The position numbers were made by a program, and so were the translations under genes. Under the pieces are notes generated by a model that made no database searches, was not told where the DNA came from, and saw only the letters and a program-made list of their open reading frames with translations. From Psychroflexus gondwanensis ACAM 44 (GTDB lineage: Bacteria; Bacteroidota; Bacteroidia; Flavobacteriales; Flavobacteriaceae): a DNA stretch of 64,000 nucleotides. The stretch spans positions 248,001 through 312,000 of the forward strand of contig NZ_APLF01000004.1 of assembly GCF_000355905.1 (NCBI RefSeq), written 5' to 3'. This document shows, in pieces, positions 19,861-28,510 of the stretch (positions are counted from its first letter, which is position 1; the number at the start of each line of letters is the position of its first letter).

Positions 19861-20703
19861 TTAGTTTTGAAATGAAGTCACCCCAAACTTTGCTGCCTCT
19901 GCTTTAGCTTCAGCAGACCATTTTTGAAGATTGTTGATTCGTTCATCGGTAGAGGGGTGTGTGCTCAAAAATTGAGGTGGACCCGCTCCTCCAGAATATT
20001 CTTTCATTCGTTTCCATAGTTTTGCTGCTTCATCTGGGTCATAGCCAGCAATGGCCATCAATTTTATCCCAATCTTATCAGCTTCGGTTTCGTGATTTCT
20101 ACTGAAAGGTAGCATGATCCCAATTTGAGAGCCGATACCATATGCAGTAGTAAACAACTCCTGGGTTTGCTGATCTTCATTACCTAAAGCGATTGATCCA
20201 ACAGCACCGACTGTTTGTTGAATTTGACCAGCACTCATCCGTTGTTGACCATGATTGGCTAAAGCATGAGCGACTTCATGCCCCATAATAGTTGCGACTC
20301 CAGCTTCGTTTTTAGCAATGGGTAAAATTCCTGTATAAAAAACAATTTTACCTCCGGGCATAGCCCATGCATTCACTTGGTCATCTTCTATAAGATTAAA
20401 TTCCCATTTGTAATTATCTGTATAGTCTGGATATCCGTTTTTTATTAACCAACGCTCAGAGGCATTGGCTATTCTTAATCCAACACGCTGGATCATTTGA
20501 GCCTGATCTCCTTCCTTTATGACTTTACTTTCCTCCAAAACTTGATTGTATTGCTTGAAAGACATTGGTATAATTTGCGAATTAGGAACCAGTGCTAATG
20601 TGCTTTTACCCGTAAATGGATTTTGACCACAACCAAAAATAAATAGGATCAATAAAAAACTGGTACAGAATTTGAACTTAGACATATTATTAATTTTTAT
20701 CAA
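19861..20703 (-). CDS. M48 family zinc metalloprotease lipoprotein
   Basis: This 280-aa BepA/Oma1-like peptidase has a lipobox LFIFGC (Cys about 25). The zinc motif HEVAHALANHG and the third ligand region NHETEADKIGIKLM are present. No LES-type acidic run follows the Cys (CGQNPF), so it probably faces the periplasm. BepA-type enzymes act in outer-membrane protein quality control. A TAGTTTTG (-7-like) element lies upstream on the minus strand (20708-20701) without a clear -33 box. Confidence 0.9.
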   Translation of the reverse strand: MIKINNMSKFKFCTSFLLILFIFGCGQNPFTGKSTLALVPNSQIIPMSFKQYNQVLEESKVIKEGDQAQMIQRVGLRIANASERWLIKNGYPDYTDNYKWEFNLIEDDQVNAWAMPGGKIVFYTGILPIAKNEAGVATIMGHEVAHALANHGQQRMSAGQIQQTVGAVGSIALGNEDQQTQELFTTAYGIGSQIGIMLPFSRNHETEADKIGIKLMAIAGYDPDEAAKLWKRMKEYSGGAGPPQFLSTHPSTDERINNLQKWSAEAKAEAAKFGVTSFQN

Positions 20704-20793
20704 AACTAATCATAAAATTGAACTTCTAATGTGATTGATTTGTGAAAGTTGATGGATGTTGTCATAGAAGTTTTAATTTTAAACAAAAAACAC

Positions 20794-21276
20794 ATGATGA
20801 AGAATGTATGGATTATAGTAGTGTTATTCGGTTTGATCTCTTGTAAGTCTGAAGCTCAGCAGGAAGAGCAAAAAACCATGGATTATAAAGTCCAAAAAAC
20901 AGAAAGTGAATGGAAAGCTGAACTTACCCAAGAAGAATTTAATATCTTAAGACAAGCGGGGACAGAAAGACCTTTTTCTAGCCCGCTCAATGACGTTAAG
21001 GAATCGGGTACTTTTGTTTGTGCTGCTTGTGGAAACGAACTTTACGAGACTAAACACAAATTTATGAGTGGAACAGGTTGGCCAAGTTTTGACCGTGCTG
21101 TTGATGGAAGTTTAGCTATGAGCTCAGACAGGAAGTTAGGCTATGAAAGATCTGAGTTACTCTGTGGAGATTGCGGAGGACATCTTGGACACCTTTTTGA
21201 TGATGGACCAAGAGAAACCACTGGCAAAAGACACTGTATAAACGGTGTGGCTTTAAAATTTATTCCTAAACAATAA
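20794..21276 (+). CDS. msrB: Peptide-methionine (R)-S-oxide reductase MsrB, lipoprotein form
   Basis: This enzyme reduces the R-epimer of methionine sulfoxide in proteins. The start at 20794 gives a lipoprotein signal MMKNVWIIVVLFGLISC; an open frame extends up to 20749 but adds no signal-like sequence. Zinc cysteines are in CAACG and CGDCGGH, and the catalytic Cys is in RHCINGVAL. The lipobox suggests membrane-anchored, extracytoplasmic repair. It is followed after 4 bp by a second, leaderless msrB. Confidence 0.92.
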   Translation: MMKNVWIIVVLFGLISCKSEAQQEEQKTMDYKVQKTESEWKAELTQEEFNILRQAGTERPFSSPLNDVKESGTFVCAACGNELYETKHKFMSGTGWPSFDRAVDGSLAMSSDRKLGYERSELLCGDCGGHLGHLFDDGPRETTGKRHCINGVALKFIPKQ

Positions 21277-21280
21277 TAAT

Positions 21281-21673
21281 ATGGCAGATTCAAATCAAAT
21301 ATCAGAAGAACAATGGAAAGAAAAACTCTCTGAAAAAGAATTCCATGTCTTAAGAGAAAAAGGCACGGAACCTCCTCACTCTGGGAAGTACAACACCCAC
21401 TTTGAAGAAGGCAAGTACAAATGCAGAGGCTGTGGTGAATTGCTTTTTGATAGTCAATCCAAATTCGAGAGTAATTGTGGCTGGCCAAGTTTCGACAGTT
21501 CTGTAGAAGGCTCTATAGAATATAAAAAGGATACCAATTTTGGGATGCAACGCATAGAAATTTTATGTTCCAATTGCGGCGGCCACATTGGTCACATTTT
21601 TGATGATGGTCCTACAGAAAGTGGAAAACGCTATTGCGTGAATTCACTAAGCATTGACTTTAAAAACAAATAA
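21281..21673 (+). CDS. msrB: Peptide-methionine (R)-S-oxide reductase MsrB, cytoplasmic form
   Basis: This 130-aa MsrB has no signal peptide. Zinc-binding pairs are CRGCG and CSNCGGHIGH, and the catalytic Cys is in RYCVNS. It is about the minimum size for a complete MsrB domain. Together with the upstream lipoprotein copy it would cover both sides of the inner membrane. Confidence 0.93.
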   Translation: MADSNQISEEQWKEKLSEKEFHVLREKGTEPPHSGKYNTHFEEGKYKCRGCGELLFDSQSKFESNCGWPSFDSSVEGSIEYKKDTNFGMQRIEILCSNCGGHIGHIFDDGPTESGKRYCVNSLSIDFKNK

Positions 21674-21674
21674 G

Positions 21675-22193
21675 ATGAAGAAAATTAGCTATTTATTGAT
21701 TGTATTATTGAGCCTTATCGCCTGTGAAGGGGACAGAGGGCCTCAAGGACCTCAAGGTATCGATGGAGGTGTTATTCTAGGTAATGTGTATGAAATAAAC
21801 CGAGACCTTCTACCTCAAAACAATTACTCTACCGTTTTTGAATTTCCCTTGGATATAGAAGTTTTTGAAAGTGATGTCGTCCTTGTTTATCTTCTTGAAG
21901 AGGTTGTTAATGATGAAGGAGGTCCTGCAAGTGTATGGACGCCCCTTCCACAAAGCTTCTTTTTCGATGATGGCAATCAGGTGGTGTACACCTATAATCA
22001 TACTTACTTTGATGTTAATATTTTTTTAGATGGTAATGTAAATTTAGATACTGTGCCAGATGAGTTCATTTTCAATAAGACGTTTAGAATAGCTATTATT
22101 CCTGCAGAATTTGCAGAAAACAATCCGAATTTAAATAGTTACGAGTCTGTTATGCAAACCATGCCAGATGCTAAAATCATTAAAATAGACTAA
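21675..22193 (+). CDS. Lipoprotein with short collagen-like segment
   Basis: This 172-aa protein has a lipobox LLSLIAC followed by EGDRGPQGPQGIDGG, a short run of Gly-X-Y triplets. A beta-rich globular domain of unknown function follows. The start is ATG at 21675, 1 bp after the msrB stop. Such proteins are common, uncharacterised lipoproteins in flavobacteria. The hairpin at 22211-22247 ends the transcript. Confidence 0.75.
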   Translation: MKKISYLLIVLLSLIACEGDRGPQGPQGIDGGVILGNVYEINRDLLPQNNYSTVFEFPLDIEVFESDVVLVYLLEEVVNDEGGPASVWTPLPQSFFFDDGNQVVYTYNHTYFDVNIFLDGNVNLDTVPDEFIFNKTFRIAIIPAEFAENNPNLNSYESVMQTMPDAKIIKID

Positions 22194-22210
22194 TTTTCAA
22201 TTAAAAATTG

Positions 22211-22247
22211 ATAAAGACCTTGGTAGCACAAGGTCTTTATCGTTTTT
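22211..22247 (+). terminator. Rho-independent terminator
   Basis: A perfect 12-bp stem (22211-22222 with 22229-22240) and 6-nt loop are followed by CGTTTTTG. It ends the msrB/collagen-like lipoprotein transcript. Confidence 0.85.
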
Positions 22248-22334
22248 GTATTAACCAACTTACGTTAATACTCTTCAAATAAAGCAGTCCCTTTTAAAAT
22301 ATAATTTTAATTTTACGCTTCAAATAAAAATATT

Positions 22335-22883
22335 ATGAGTGATAAATCAGGAAAAGTTCAAGACCTTATAGATAAAAAGTTTTTAGAAGAACGCAAAGTG
22401 TTTTTGAATGGCCAAGTCGACGGCAAAAGCGCCAAACATATTATTGATAGATTGATGTATCTTGATATGGAAAGCAATGATGAAATCCAATTTTACATTA
22501 ACAGCCCAGGTGGATATGTAACCGATGGGTTTGCTATCTACGATACCATGAAAGGATTGAAAAGTCCAGTTTCTACAATTTGCTGTGGCTTAGCGGCTTC
22601 CATGGGTTCTATTTTAATGTCTGGTGGTGAAAAAGGCAAACGTTTTATCCAGCCGCATGCCAAAATAATGATTCACCAACCTATGGGTGGTGCTCAAGGC
22701 CAGGCTTCCAATATTGAAATCCAGGCTAAGGAAATTCTAAAAATAAAGGAGCTAAGTGCGCAGATTCTTGCTGACAATTGTGGACAGGACTTAGACAAAG
22801 TAATGAAAGATTTCAAGAGAGATCACTGGATGGACGCTCAGGAATCTTTGGACTACGGGATTGTTGATGGTATATTGTCGTAA
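22335..22883 (+). CDS. clpP: ClpP-family serine protease
   Basis: This 182-aa peptidase S14 has the oxyanion GG (NSPGGYVTDGFAI), catalytic Ser in GLAASMGSILM, His in AKIMIHQPMGG and Asp in YGIVDGIL. It is slightly shorter than the ClpP found next to clpX in most genomes (about 200-220 aa). clpX is not adjacent, so this may be a second ClpP paralogue. It would act as a tetradecameric peptidase with a Clp ATPase partner. Confidence 0.9.
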   Translation: MSDKSGKVQDLIDKKFLEERKVFLNGQVDGKSAKHIIDRLMYLDMESNDEIQFYINSPGGYVTDGFAIYDTMKGLKSPVSTICCGLAASMGSILMSGGEKGKRFIQPHAKIMIHQPMGGAQGQASNIEIQAKEILKIKELSAQILADNCGQDLDKVMKDFKRDHWMDAQESLDYGIVDGILS

Positions 22884-22886
22884 ATT

Positions 22887-23330
22887 TTGAAGTTGTCTAT
22901 ACGATATATCTCTGCCAGAGAGACCTTAGAGTTAAGGCAAAACGTTTTAAGACCTAGTAAACCTCAAAGCTCCTGTATTTGGAAAGGAGATAATTCAAAA
23001 AGCACCATGCATATTGGTGCTTTTGTAGATTCCAAATGCATAGGAATCCTCAGTCTATTTGAAACGAATACCGATGAATTGCCTGAGACCAAACATTACC
23101 AACTAAGAGGAATGGCAGTCGATTTAGATTACAGAGGTAAGGGTATTGGAAAGCAATTAGTAAATTTTTCTGAACACGAACTTAAAACTCTGGAGATTCC
23201 TGTTTTATGGTGCAATGCTAGAATTTCCGCTAAGGATTTTTACTCAAAACTCGGCTTTAAAGTTATTTCCAAGGAATTTATGATTCCAGATGTTGGGCCT
23301 CATTATAAAATGTCCAAAAGTTTGACCTAA
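22887..23330 (+). CDS. GNAT family N-acetyltransferase
   Basis: This 147-aa acetyltransferase has the CoA-binding motif GMAVDLDYRGKGIGKQLV and the C-terminal WCNARISAKDFYSKLGF. The start is TTG at 22887, 3 bp after the clpP stop. The substrate is unknown. The adjacent peptidoglycan-type peptidase 1 bp downstream suggests one transcript. Confidence 0.85.
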   Translation: MKLSIRYISARETLELRQNVLRPSKPQSSCIWKGDNSKSTMHIGAFVDSKCIGILSLFETNTDELPETKHYQLRGMAVDLDYRGKGIGKQLVNFSEHELKTLEIPVLWCNARISAKDFYSKLGFKVISKEFMIPDVGPHYKMSKSLT

Positions 23331-23331
23331 A

Positions 23332-24078
23332 ATGAACCGAAAAAGATTTCTGTATATCTCCACTTTGTCTGGAATTGGATTTCAATTTCCTTTTCAAGCT
23401 TTCTTTAAGAAACCTACCGAATTTCAAAACATAAGCATTGAGCAAGTTTTAGGATTGGATACCTCCCATTTAGAACCCTCACCGATTTTATTGGAAAAAA
23501 AAACCTATAAATCTTTTTCGAAAATGCAATCTGCAGCTCTCAAGGATGACATCCATCTTCAGATTGTATCCGGATATAGGAGCTTTTCGAACCAGAAACA
23601 AATTTGGGAGAAAAAATATAATCAGCTTCTTAACACCCACTCTAGTACTGAAGCTATTTCAGAAATTATCACCTACTCTTCCATTCCAGGGACTTCTCGA
23701 CACCATTGGGGTACAGATATAGATATCATTGACCAATCGGTTCAGCTTCCTAAAGGAGATATTCTCTTGGAAAAACACTACCATGGAACAGGAGTGTTTT
23801 CAAATTTAAAGGTGTGGATGGAGCGCTATGGGAGTGATTTTGGATTTGAGCTTGTGTATACCGATGATAAGACTCGAACCGGTTTTTTATATGAACCTTG
23901 GCATTACTCCTTCTCCCCAACATCCAAGGATTTTCTTAGCCTCCAGATGGAAGAAAGCTTTCAGACATCTTGGGAAAAGTTGAGTTTTGATGGAAAATCG
24001 AAGATGACTCCAGAATTCATAGCCTCTTATTTTAAAAACTATGCTTTAGGTATCAGTACTTTTTTAATGCCATCTTAA
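23332..24078 (+). CDS. M15 (VanY-type) D-alanyl-D-alanine carboxypeptidase
   Basis: This 248-aa exported zinc peptidase acts on peptidoglycan stem peptides. VanY-family motifs are SGYRSFSNQKQIW, SRHHWGTDIDI (zinc His and Asp) and EPWHYSF (third ligand His). The N-terminus NRKRFLYIS resembles a relaxed Tat or Sec signal with a short hydrophobic stretch. It lies 1 bp after the GNAT gene. Confidence 0.87.
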   Translation: MNRKRFLYISTLSGIGFQFPFQAFFKKPTEFQNISIEQVLGLDTSHLEPSPILLEKKTYKSFSKMQSAALKDDIHLQIVSGYRSFSNQKQIWEKKYNQLLNTHSSTEAISEIITYSSIPGTSRHHWGTDIDIIDQSVQLPKGDILLEKHYHGTGVFSNLKVWMERYGSDFGFELVYTDDKTRTGFLYEPWHYSFSPTSKDFLSLQMEESFQTSWEKLSFDGKSKMTPEFIASYFKNYALGISTFLMPS

Positions 24079-24131
24079 ACTCTCCTTACTATCTATCAAT
24101 AATTCTTATTTTAGCAGAAAATACGATTAGA

Positions 24132-25652
24132 ATGGGCAAAAAAGTCATATTAACAATATTAGACGGCTGGGGGATTTCCCCTTCCAAAGAGATCTCTGCT
24201 GTAGATAAAGCTAATACACCCTTCATGGATAGCCTCTACAAGCAGTATCCTCATGCTACTTTGAGAACAGATGGACTAAATGTAGGTTTGCCTGAAGGAC
24301 AAATGGGGAATTCTGAAGTGGGACATATGAATCTTGGAGCTGGACGTGTGGTTTATCAAGACTTGGTAAAAATCAACATGGCTGTAGAAAAGGATACGCT
24401 TAAAAATGAACCTGTGCTTGAACAAGCTTTTGATTACGCCAAAAAAAAGGATAAAGCCGTTCATTTTCTGGGCCTTGTAAGCGATGGAGGTGTTCATTCA
24501 CATGTCAGCCATTTAAAAGGTTTGGTCTCTGCAGCAGAAGAGTTTGGTATTTCTAAAAAATATGTACATGCGTTTACAGACGGTAGAGACGTCGATCCAC
24601 ATTCTGGAAAAGGATTTATAGAAGATTTGCTTCCACATTTTAAAAAAACAAATACTCACTTAGCGTCTATAATTGGCAGATACTATGCGATGGATAGGGA
24701 CAAGCGCTGGGAAAGAGTCGAAAAGGCTTACGACCTAATTGTTAAAGGGGAAGCTGAAGCCTACACTGAAAATCCTTTGGAAGCACTTCAAAAAAGTTAT
24801 GATGATGGAGTCTCGGATGAATTCATCAAACCTATTTCTATAACCAAAAACGATGAACCTGTTGCAAAGATAAATGAAGGTGATGTTGTGATCTTTTTCA
24901 ACTTTAGAACAGACCGTGGACGCCAATTGACTCAAGCCTTAAGTCAAGAGGATTTTAAACAATATGACATGAAGTCCATACCCTTGTATTTCGTCACAAT
25001 GACAAAATACGACGATACCTTTAAAAATATAAACGTTGTTTTCAAAAAAGACAACATCAAAGCCACTTTAGGAGAAGTTTTGGAGTATACCGGGAAATCT
25101 CAAATAAGAGCTGCAGAAACAGAGAAGTATCCTCACGTTACTTTTTTCTTTTCCGGAGGCAGAGAAGACCCCTTTAGAGACGAAAGACGAATTATGGTGA
25201 ATTCTCCGAAAGTAGCTACTTATGACTTACAACCCGAAATGAGTGCCTACCAATTAAAAGATAAGATCGTCAAAGAAATTTCTGAACAAAGCGCAGATTT
25301 TATATGTTTAAATTTCGCCAATCCAGACATGGTTGGACACACAGGAGATTTTGACGCCGCTGTAAAAGCCTGCGAAACCGTTGACGAATGCCTGAAAGAG
25401 GTTGTGACTGCTGCAAAAGAAGAAGACTATTCCGTCATTGTTATCGCCGACCACGGGAATAGCGAAACTATGGTGAATCCAGATGGCTCCCCAAACACAG
25501 CGCACACCACCAACCCTGTTCCTTTCATCTTGGTTGATAGTGATATCACCTCGATCAAAGACGGCATCTTAGGAGATATTGCTCCTACAATTCTTGACCT
25601 TATGGATATCGAAAAACCAGAATTAATGACTCAACATTCATTGCTTTCATGA
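24132..25652 (+). CDS. gpmI: 2,3-bisphosphoglycerate-independent phosphoglycerate mutase
   Basis: This glycolytic enzyme (506 aa) interconverts 3- and 2-phosphoglycerate using two Mn ions. The N-terminal DGWG metal motif, phosphoserine nucleophile region QMGNSEVGHMNLGAGR (about 57-72) and C-terminal ADHGNSE are all present. The stop overlaps the start of the next gene by 4 bp. Confidence 0.97.
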   Translation: MGKKVILTILDGWGISPSKEISAVDKANTPFMDSLYKQYPHATLRTDGLNVGLPEGQMGNSEVGHMNLGAGRVVYQDLVKINMAVEKDTLKNEPVLEQAFDYAKKKDKAVHFLGLVSDGGVHSHVSHLKGLVSAAEEFGISKKYVHAFTDGRDVDPHSGKGFIEDLLPHFKKTNTHLASIIGRYYAMDRDKRWERVEKAYDLIVKGEAEAYTENPLEALQKSYDDGVSDEFIKPISITKNDEPVAKINEGDVVIFFNFRTDRGRQLTQALSQEDFKQYDMKSIPLYFVTMTKYDDTFKNINVVFKKDNIKATLGEVLEYTGKSQIRAAETEKYPHVTFFFSGGREDPFRDERRIMVNSPKVATYDLQPEMSAYQLKDKIVKEISEQSADFICLNFANPDMVGHTGDFDAAVKACETVDECLKEVVTAAKEEDYSVIVIADHGNSETMVNPDGSPNTAHTTNPVPFILVDSDITSIKDGILGDIAPTILDLMDIEKPELMTQHSLLS

Positions 25653-26206
25653 AAAATATCAAGTACTTTTTAATTATAATCGTTTTGATAATTACTTCCT
25701 GTAATTTTATGCCATCTGACTCGAAACAGGAGGCTGACCTCCAAAATTTTAAATTAATGTTAGGTGAATTTGATTTAAAAGAGTTGAAAACGACCAAAAA
25801 TGCAGTTTGGTTCAACACGACTTATGAAGAATACTCCGCAAATCCTGAAATTTTGAAAAAACTTTCTGCTGAAGTGAAAAAAGAAAACTTTAACATAGAG
25901 GTCTACATGGGTACGTGGTGTCCCGATAGTCAAAGAGAGGTCCCTCATTTAATCAAGATTTTAGATCAAATTAATTTTAACAGGGATAACTTGAGGTTAG
26001 TAGCTGTAGATTCAAACAAAGTAGTGACCAGCCTATCAGAAGTAGAACGAAAAAGTTTAAACATCATCAATGTCCCAACTATAATTGTTTATGATGACAA
26101 TGGTGATGAACTAAACAGATATGTAGAATTTGCTCAAGAATCTCTTGAAGAGGACCTATTGAAAATTCTATCTAGAGAAGATTACAAACACATCTATGAC
26201 TTTTAA
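25649..26206 (+). CDS. Thioredoxin-fold lipoprotein with CPDS active site
   Basis: This 185-aa protein has a lipobox LIITSC (Cys about 18) and a thioredoxin-like domain. The usual WCxxC is replaced by TWCPDSQRE, keeping only the first cysteine. Such a site cannot form the intramolecular disulfide of thioredoxin; it may act by a monothiol or peroxiredoxin-like mechanism. The start overlaps the gpmI stop. It is followed by a HAD protein and map on the same strand. Confidence 0.8.
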   Translation: MKNIKYFLIIIVLIITSCNFMPSDSKQEADLQNFKLMLGEFDLKELKTTKNAVWFNTTYEEYSANPEILKKLSAEVKKENFNIEVYMGTWCPDSQREVPHLIKILDQINFNRDNLRLVAVDSNKVVTSLSEVERKSLNIINVPTIIVYDDNGDELNRYVEFAQESLEEDLLKILSREDYKHIYDF

Positions 26207-26215
26207 TTGAGTTTT

Positions 26216-26641
26216 ATGATTTCATCCAAACAACCTGTCCTTGCTATTGACTTTGATGGCACTATCGTAGATAACAAATATCCTGCTATAGGTAAGCCTA
26301 AGCTATTCGCTTTTGAAACCCTGAAAAAGCTTCAGAAAAAAGGCTTTGTTCTTATTTTATGGACCTATAGAAGCGGAAGGAGCCTTCAGGAAGCCGTGGA
26401 GTTTTGCAGACAAGGGGGGATAGAATTTTATGCAGTCAATAAAAGTTATCCAGAAGAAGATTATTCTGAAGACATTAGCCGAAAAATAAACGCAGATGTT
26501 TTTATAGACGATAGAAATGTTGGTGGATTTATAGGATGGGGAGCAATATATAGAGAGTTATTAGGCGAAGATGAAGAGCTGAGACACTTAAAATCTAAGA
26601 AGAAAGGTTTTTTTGAATCTATTTTTAAAAAAGATAAATGA
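26216..26641 (+). CDS. Small HAD-fold phosphatase (BT0820-like)
   Basis: This ~141-aa HAD hydrolase has motif I DFDGTIVDNKYP, LWTYRSGRSLQEAVEF and DVFIDDRNVGG (motif III). It lacks a cap domain. The ATG at 26216 is chosen; an in-frame TTG at 26207 would add three residues. Relatives in Bacteroides were annotated from structural genomics, and the substrate is uncertain. The stop overlaps the map start by 4 bp. Confidence 0.82.
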   Translation: MISSKQPVLAIDFDGTIVDNKYPAIGKPKLFAFETLKKLQKKGFVLILWTYRSGRSLQEAVEFCRQGGIEFYAVNKSYPEEDYSEDISRKINADVFIDDRNVGGFIGWGAIYRELLGEDEELRHLKSKKKGFFESIFKKDK

Positions 26642-27456
26642 TTATAACAAAGACAAAAGAGGAGATCAAGCTTATGCACGAGAGTGCACAAATCGTGTCA
26701 AAAACCCTAGGAATGCTTGCAAAGGAAGTGAAACCTGGAGTTACAACCCTTCACCTCGATAAGCTTGCAGAAGAATTTATAAGAGATCATGGAGCTATTC
26801 CTGGTTTTTTGGGCATGTATGACTTCCCAAACACACTTTGCATGAGCCCAAACGCACAAGTTGTGCACGGTATTCCAAATACAAAAGCTTTAAACGAAGG
26901 AGATATTATTTCTATTGATTGCGGGGCTGTGAAAAATGAATACTATGGCGACCATGCCTATACTTTTGAAGTTGGAGATGTTTCTGAGGACATAAAAAAA
27001 TTAATCCGGGTTACTAAAGAATCACTTTACAAAGGTATTGAACAGTTTGTCAGTGGAAATCGCGTGGGTGATGTAGGTTATGCTATCCAAAAACATACTG
27101 AGAAGCATGGCTATGGAGTCGTTAGAGAGTTGGTAGGCCATGGCTTAGGAAAAACAATGCATGAGGACCCCCAAATGCCTAATTATGGTAAAAGAGGCCG
27201 AGGTAAGAAATTTGTAGAGGGAATGACCGTGGCTATAGAACCTATGATCAATATGGGAACCAAACGGATTAAACAACTGCCAGATGGATGGACTATACTA
27301 ACCGCAGATGGTTTACCAAGTATTCATTTCGAACATGATGTGGCTTTAGTCGATGGTGAACCTAGATTACTTTCTACATTTGATTATGTTCATGAAGCAT
27401 TAGGTATAACTACCCAAGAAGAAGATCCTTTTCGACTTGACCTAGCTCTACTCTAG
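26638..27456 (+). CDS. map: Type I methionine aminopeptidase
   Basis: This enzyme removes the initiator methionine from nascent proteins (272 aa). The dinuclear-metal ligands sit in SIDCGAVKNEYYGDHAYTF (two Asp), GHGLGKTMHEDP (His), AIEPMINMG (Glu) and HFEHDVALV (Glu). It is last in a run of genes overlapping by 4 bp with the HAD gene. A 150-bp spacer then separates it from the carotenoid operon. Confidence 0.96.
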   Translation: MIITKTKEEIKLMHESAQIVSKTLGMLAKEVKPGVTTLHLDKLAEEFIRDHGAIPGFLGMYDFPNTLCMSPNAQVVHGIPNTKALNEGDIISIDCGAVKNEYYGDHAYTFEVGDVSEDIKKLIRVTKESLYKGIEQFVSGNRVGDVGYAIQKHTEKHGYGVVRELVGHGLGKTMHEDPQMPNYGKRGRGKKFVEGMTVAIEPMINMGTKRIKQLPDGWTILTADGLPSIHFEHDVALVDGEPRLLSTFDYVHEALGITTQEEDPFRLDLALL

Positions 27457-27572
27457 GTTTTTAAGCCTTAGGCTAGACAAATCATAAAGAAATTTGGAGC
27501 TTGAAGTGGCCTCCAATTAAATTTTTTGAAAAATTGTTTAACTTTTAACTTGATTTTTTAAACAAAGTACGC

Positions 27573-27597
27573 CAATATTCAATATTTTTGGATATTG
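27573..27597 (+). promoter_or_regulatory. Candidate promoter/operator of the carotenoid operon
   Basis: TATTTTTG at 27583-27590 matches the Bacteroidota -7 consensus TANNTTTG; no good -33 TTG is at the right distance. It is embedded in an imperfect inverted repeat, CAATATTC (27573-27580) and GGATATTG (27590-27597). This is a plausible binding site for the MerR-family regulator encoded just downstream. Confidence 0.4.
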
Positions 27598-27609
27598 TTA
27601 TACAAAGCC

Positions 27610-28509
27610 ATGGGAAACATTAAACAAAATTTCAGCATTAAAGATTTAGAATCGTTGAGCGGTATCAAAGCTCACACCATACGGATGTGGGAGAAAAGAT
27701 ACGGTGTTTTAGAGCCTGAACGCACAGAAACCAATATCAGAAATTATGGAGTCACCGGACTTCAGAAGATATTGAACATTGCGTTTTTAAATGAGAATGG
27801 ATACAAAATTTCGAGAATTTCAAAACTTGATGATGAAGAAATTTCTAATCTTGTTCAAAGCATTACGACTAGTAAAAGTAATTATGGTCGAGCATTAAAA
27901 TCAATGAAGGTGGCAATGATGAATTTCGATCAGCCATTATTCTTGAGAACTTATGAGAATTTACTCATCAACAAAACGTTTTCTGAAATTTATGAGGATG
28001 TTTTTATCCCTTTGATGATTGAGACTGGTATGCTTTGGCAAGCAGGTACAATTACCCCTGCACACGAGCAGTTCATCTCCAATCTTGTCAAACAAAAACT
28101 TTTTATCAATATTGAAAAACTTCAAAAAGAGAATGCCTCAAAAACCGATAAGGTATTTATCCTTTTTCTGCCCGATGAAGAAATTCACGATATTGGTTTA
28201 TACTACGCCAACTATGAGATTTTATCGCATGGTTACAAAGTAATATTTTTGGGTCAGAGCTTACCTATGCAAGATTTAACTTATCTTTCCACGCTCTACG
28301 ATAATCCTATTTTTGTGAGTTACCTTACTGTAAAACCAGATCATTTAGAACAATATCTGATAGATTTTAAAGAACACATTTGTCCTGATGGACGTTGTGA
28401 ATACTGGTTACTCGGTCGTAAGTCTATTGAACTTATAGAAAATAATACTAAACTCCCTGAAGGTATCAGAGCATTTAGAGATATCTCAGAATTAACATTA
28501 AACTTATAA
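27610..28509 (+). CDS. MerR-family regulator with B12-binding domain (CarH/LitR-like)
   Basis: This ~299-aa predicted repressor of the carotenoid operon starts at ATG 27610. The N-terminal MerR winged helix contains GIKAHTIRMWEKRYG. A helical-bundle B12-binding domain (about 80-175) and a Rossmann B12 domain with EIHDIG (about 191-196; DxHxxG with Asp to Glu) follow. His193 would be the lower cobalt ligand. The CarH W-x9-E-H motif reads W143-x9-E153-Q154, and the residue after Trp is Gln144, not His. CarH-type proteins bind adenosylcobalamin in the dark and release DNA in light. Here B12 binding looks possible but the bis-His photoadduct would not form in the same way. Confidence 0.88.
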   Translation: MGNIKQNFSIKDLESLSGIKAHTIRMWEKRYGVLEPERTETNIRNYGVTGLQKILNIAFLNENGYKISRISKLDDEEISNLVQSITTSKSNYGRALKSMKVAMMNFDQPLFLRTYENLLINKTFSEIYEDVFIPLMIETGMLWQAGTITPAHEQFISNLVKQKLFINIEKLQKENASKTDKVFILFLPDEEIHDIGLYYANYEILSHGYKVIFLGQSLPMQDLTYLSTLYDNPIFVSYLTVKPDHLEQYLIDFKEHICPDGRCEYWLLGRKSIELIENNTKLPEGIRAFRDISELTLNL

Positions 28510-28510
28510 T

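Noticed and set aside
27461-27475. Short palindrome AGCC-TTA-GGCT after map
   Set aside because: Four-bp arms without a T-run; insufficient for a terminator.
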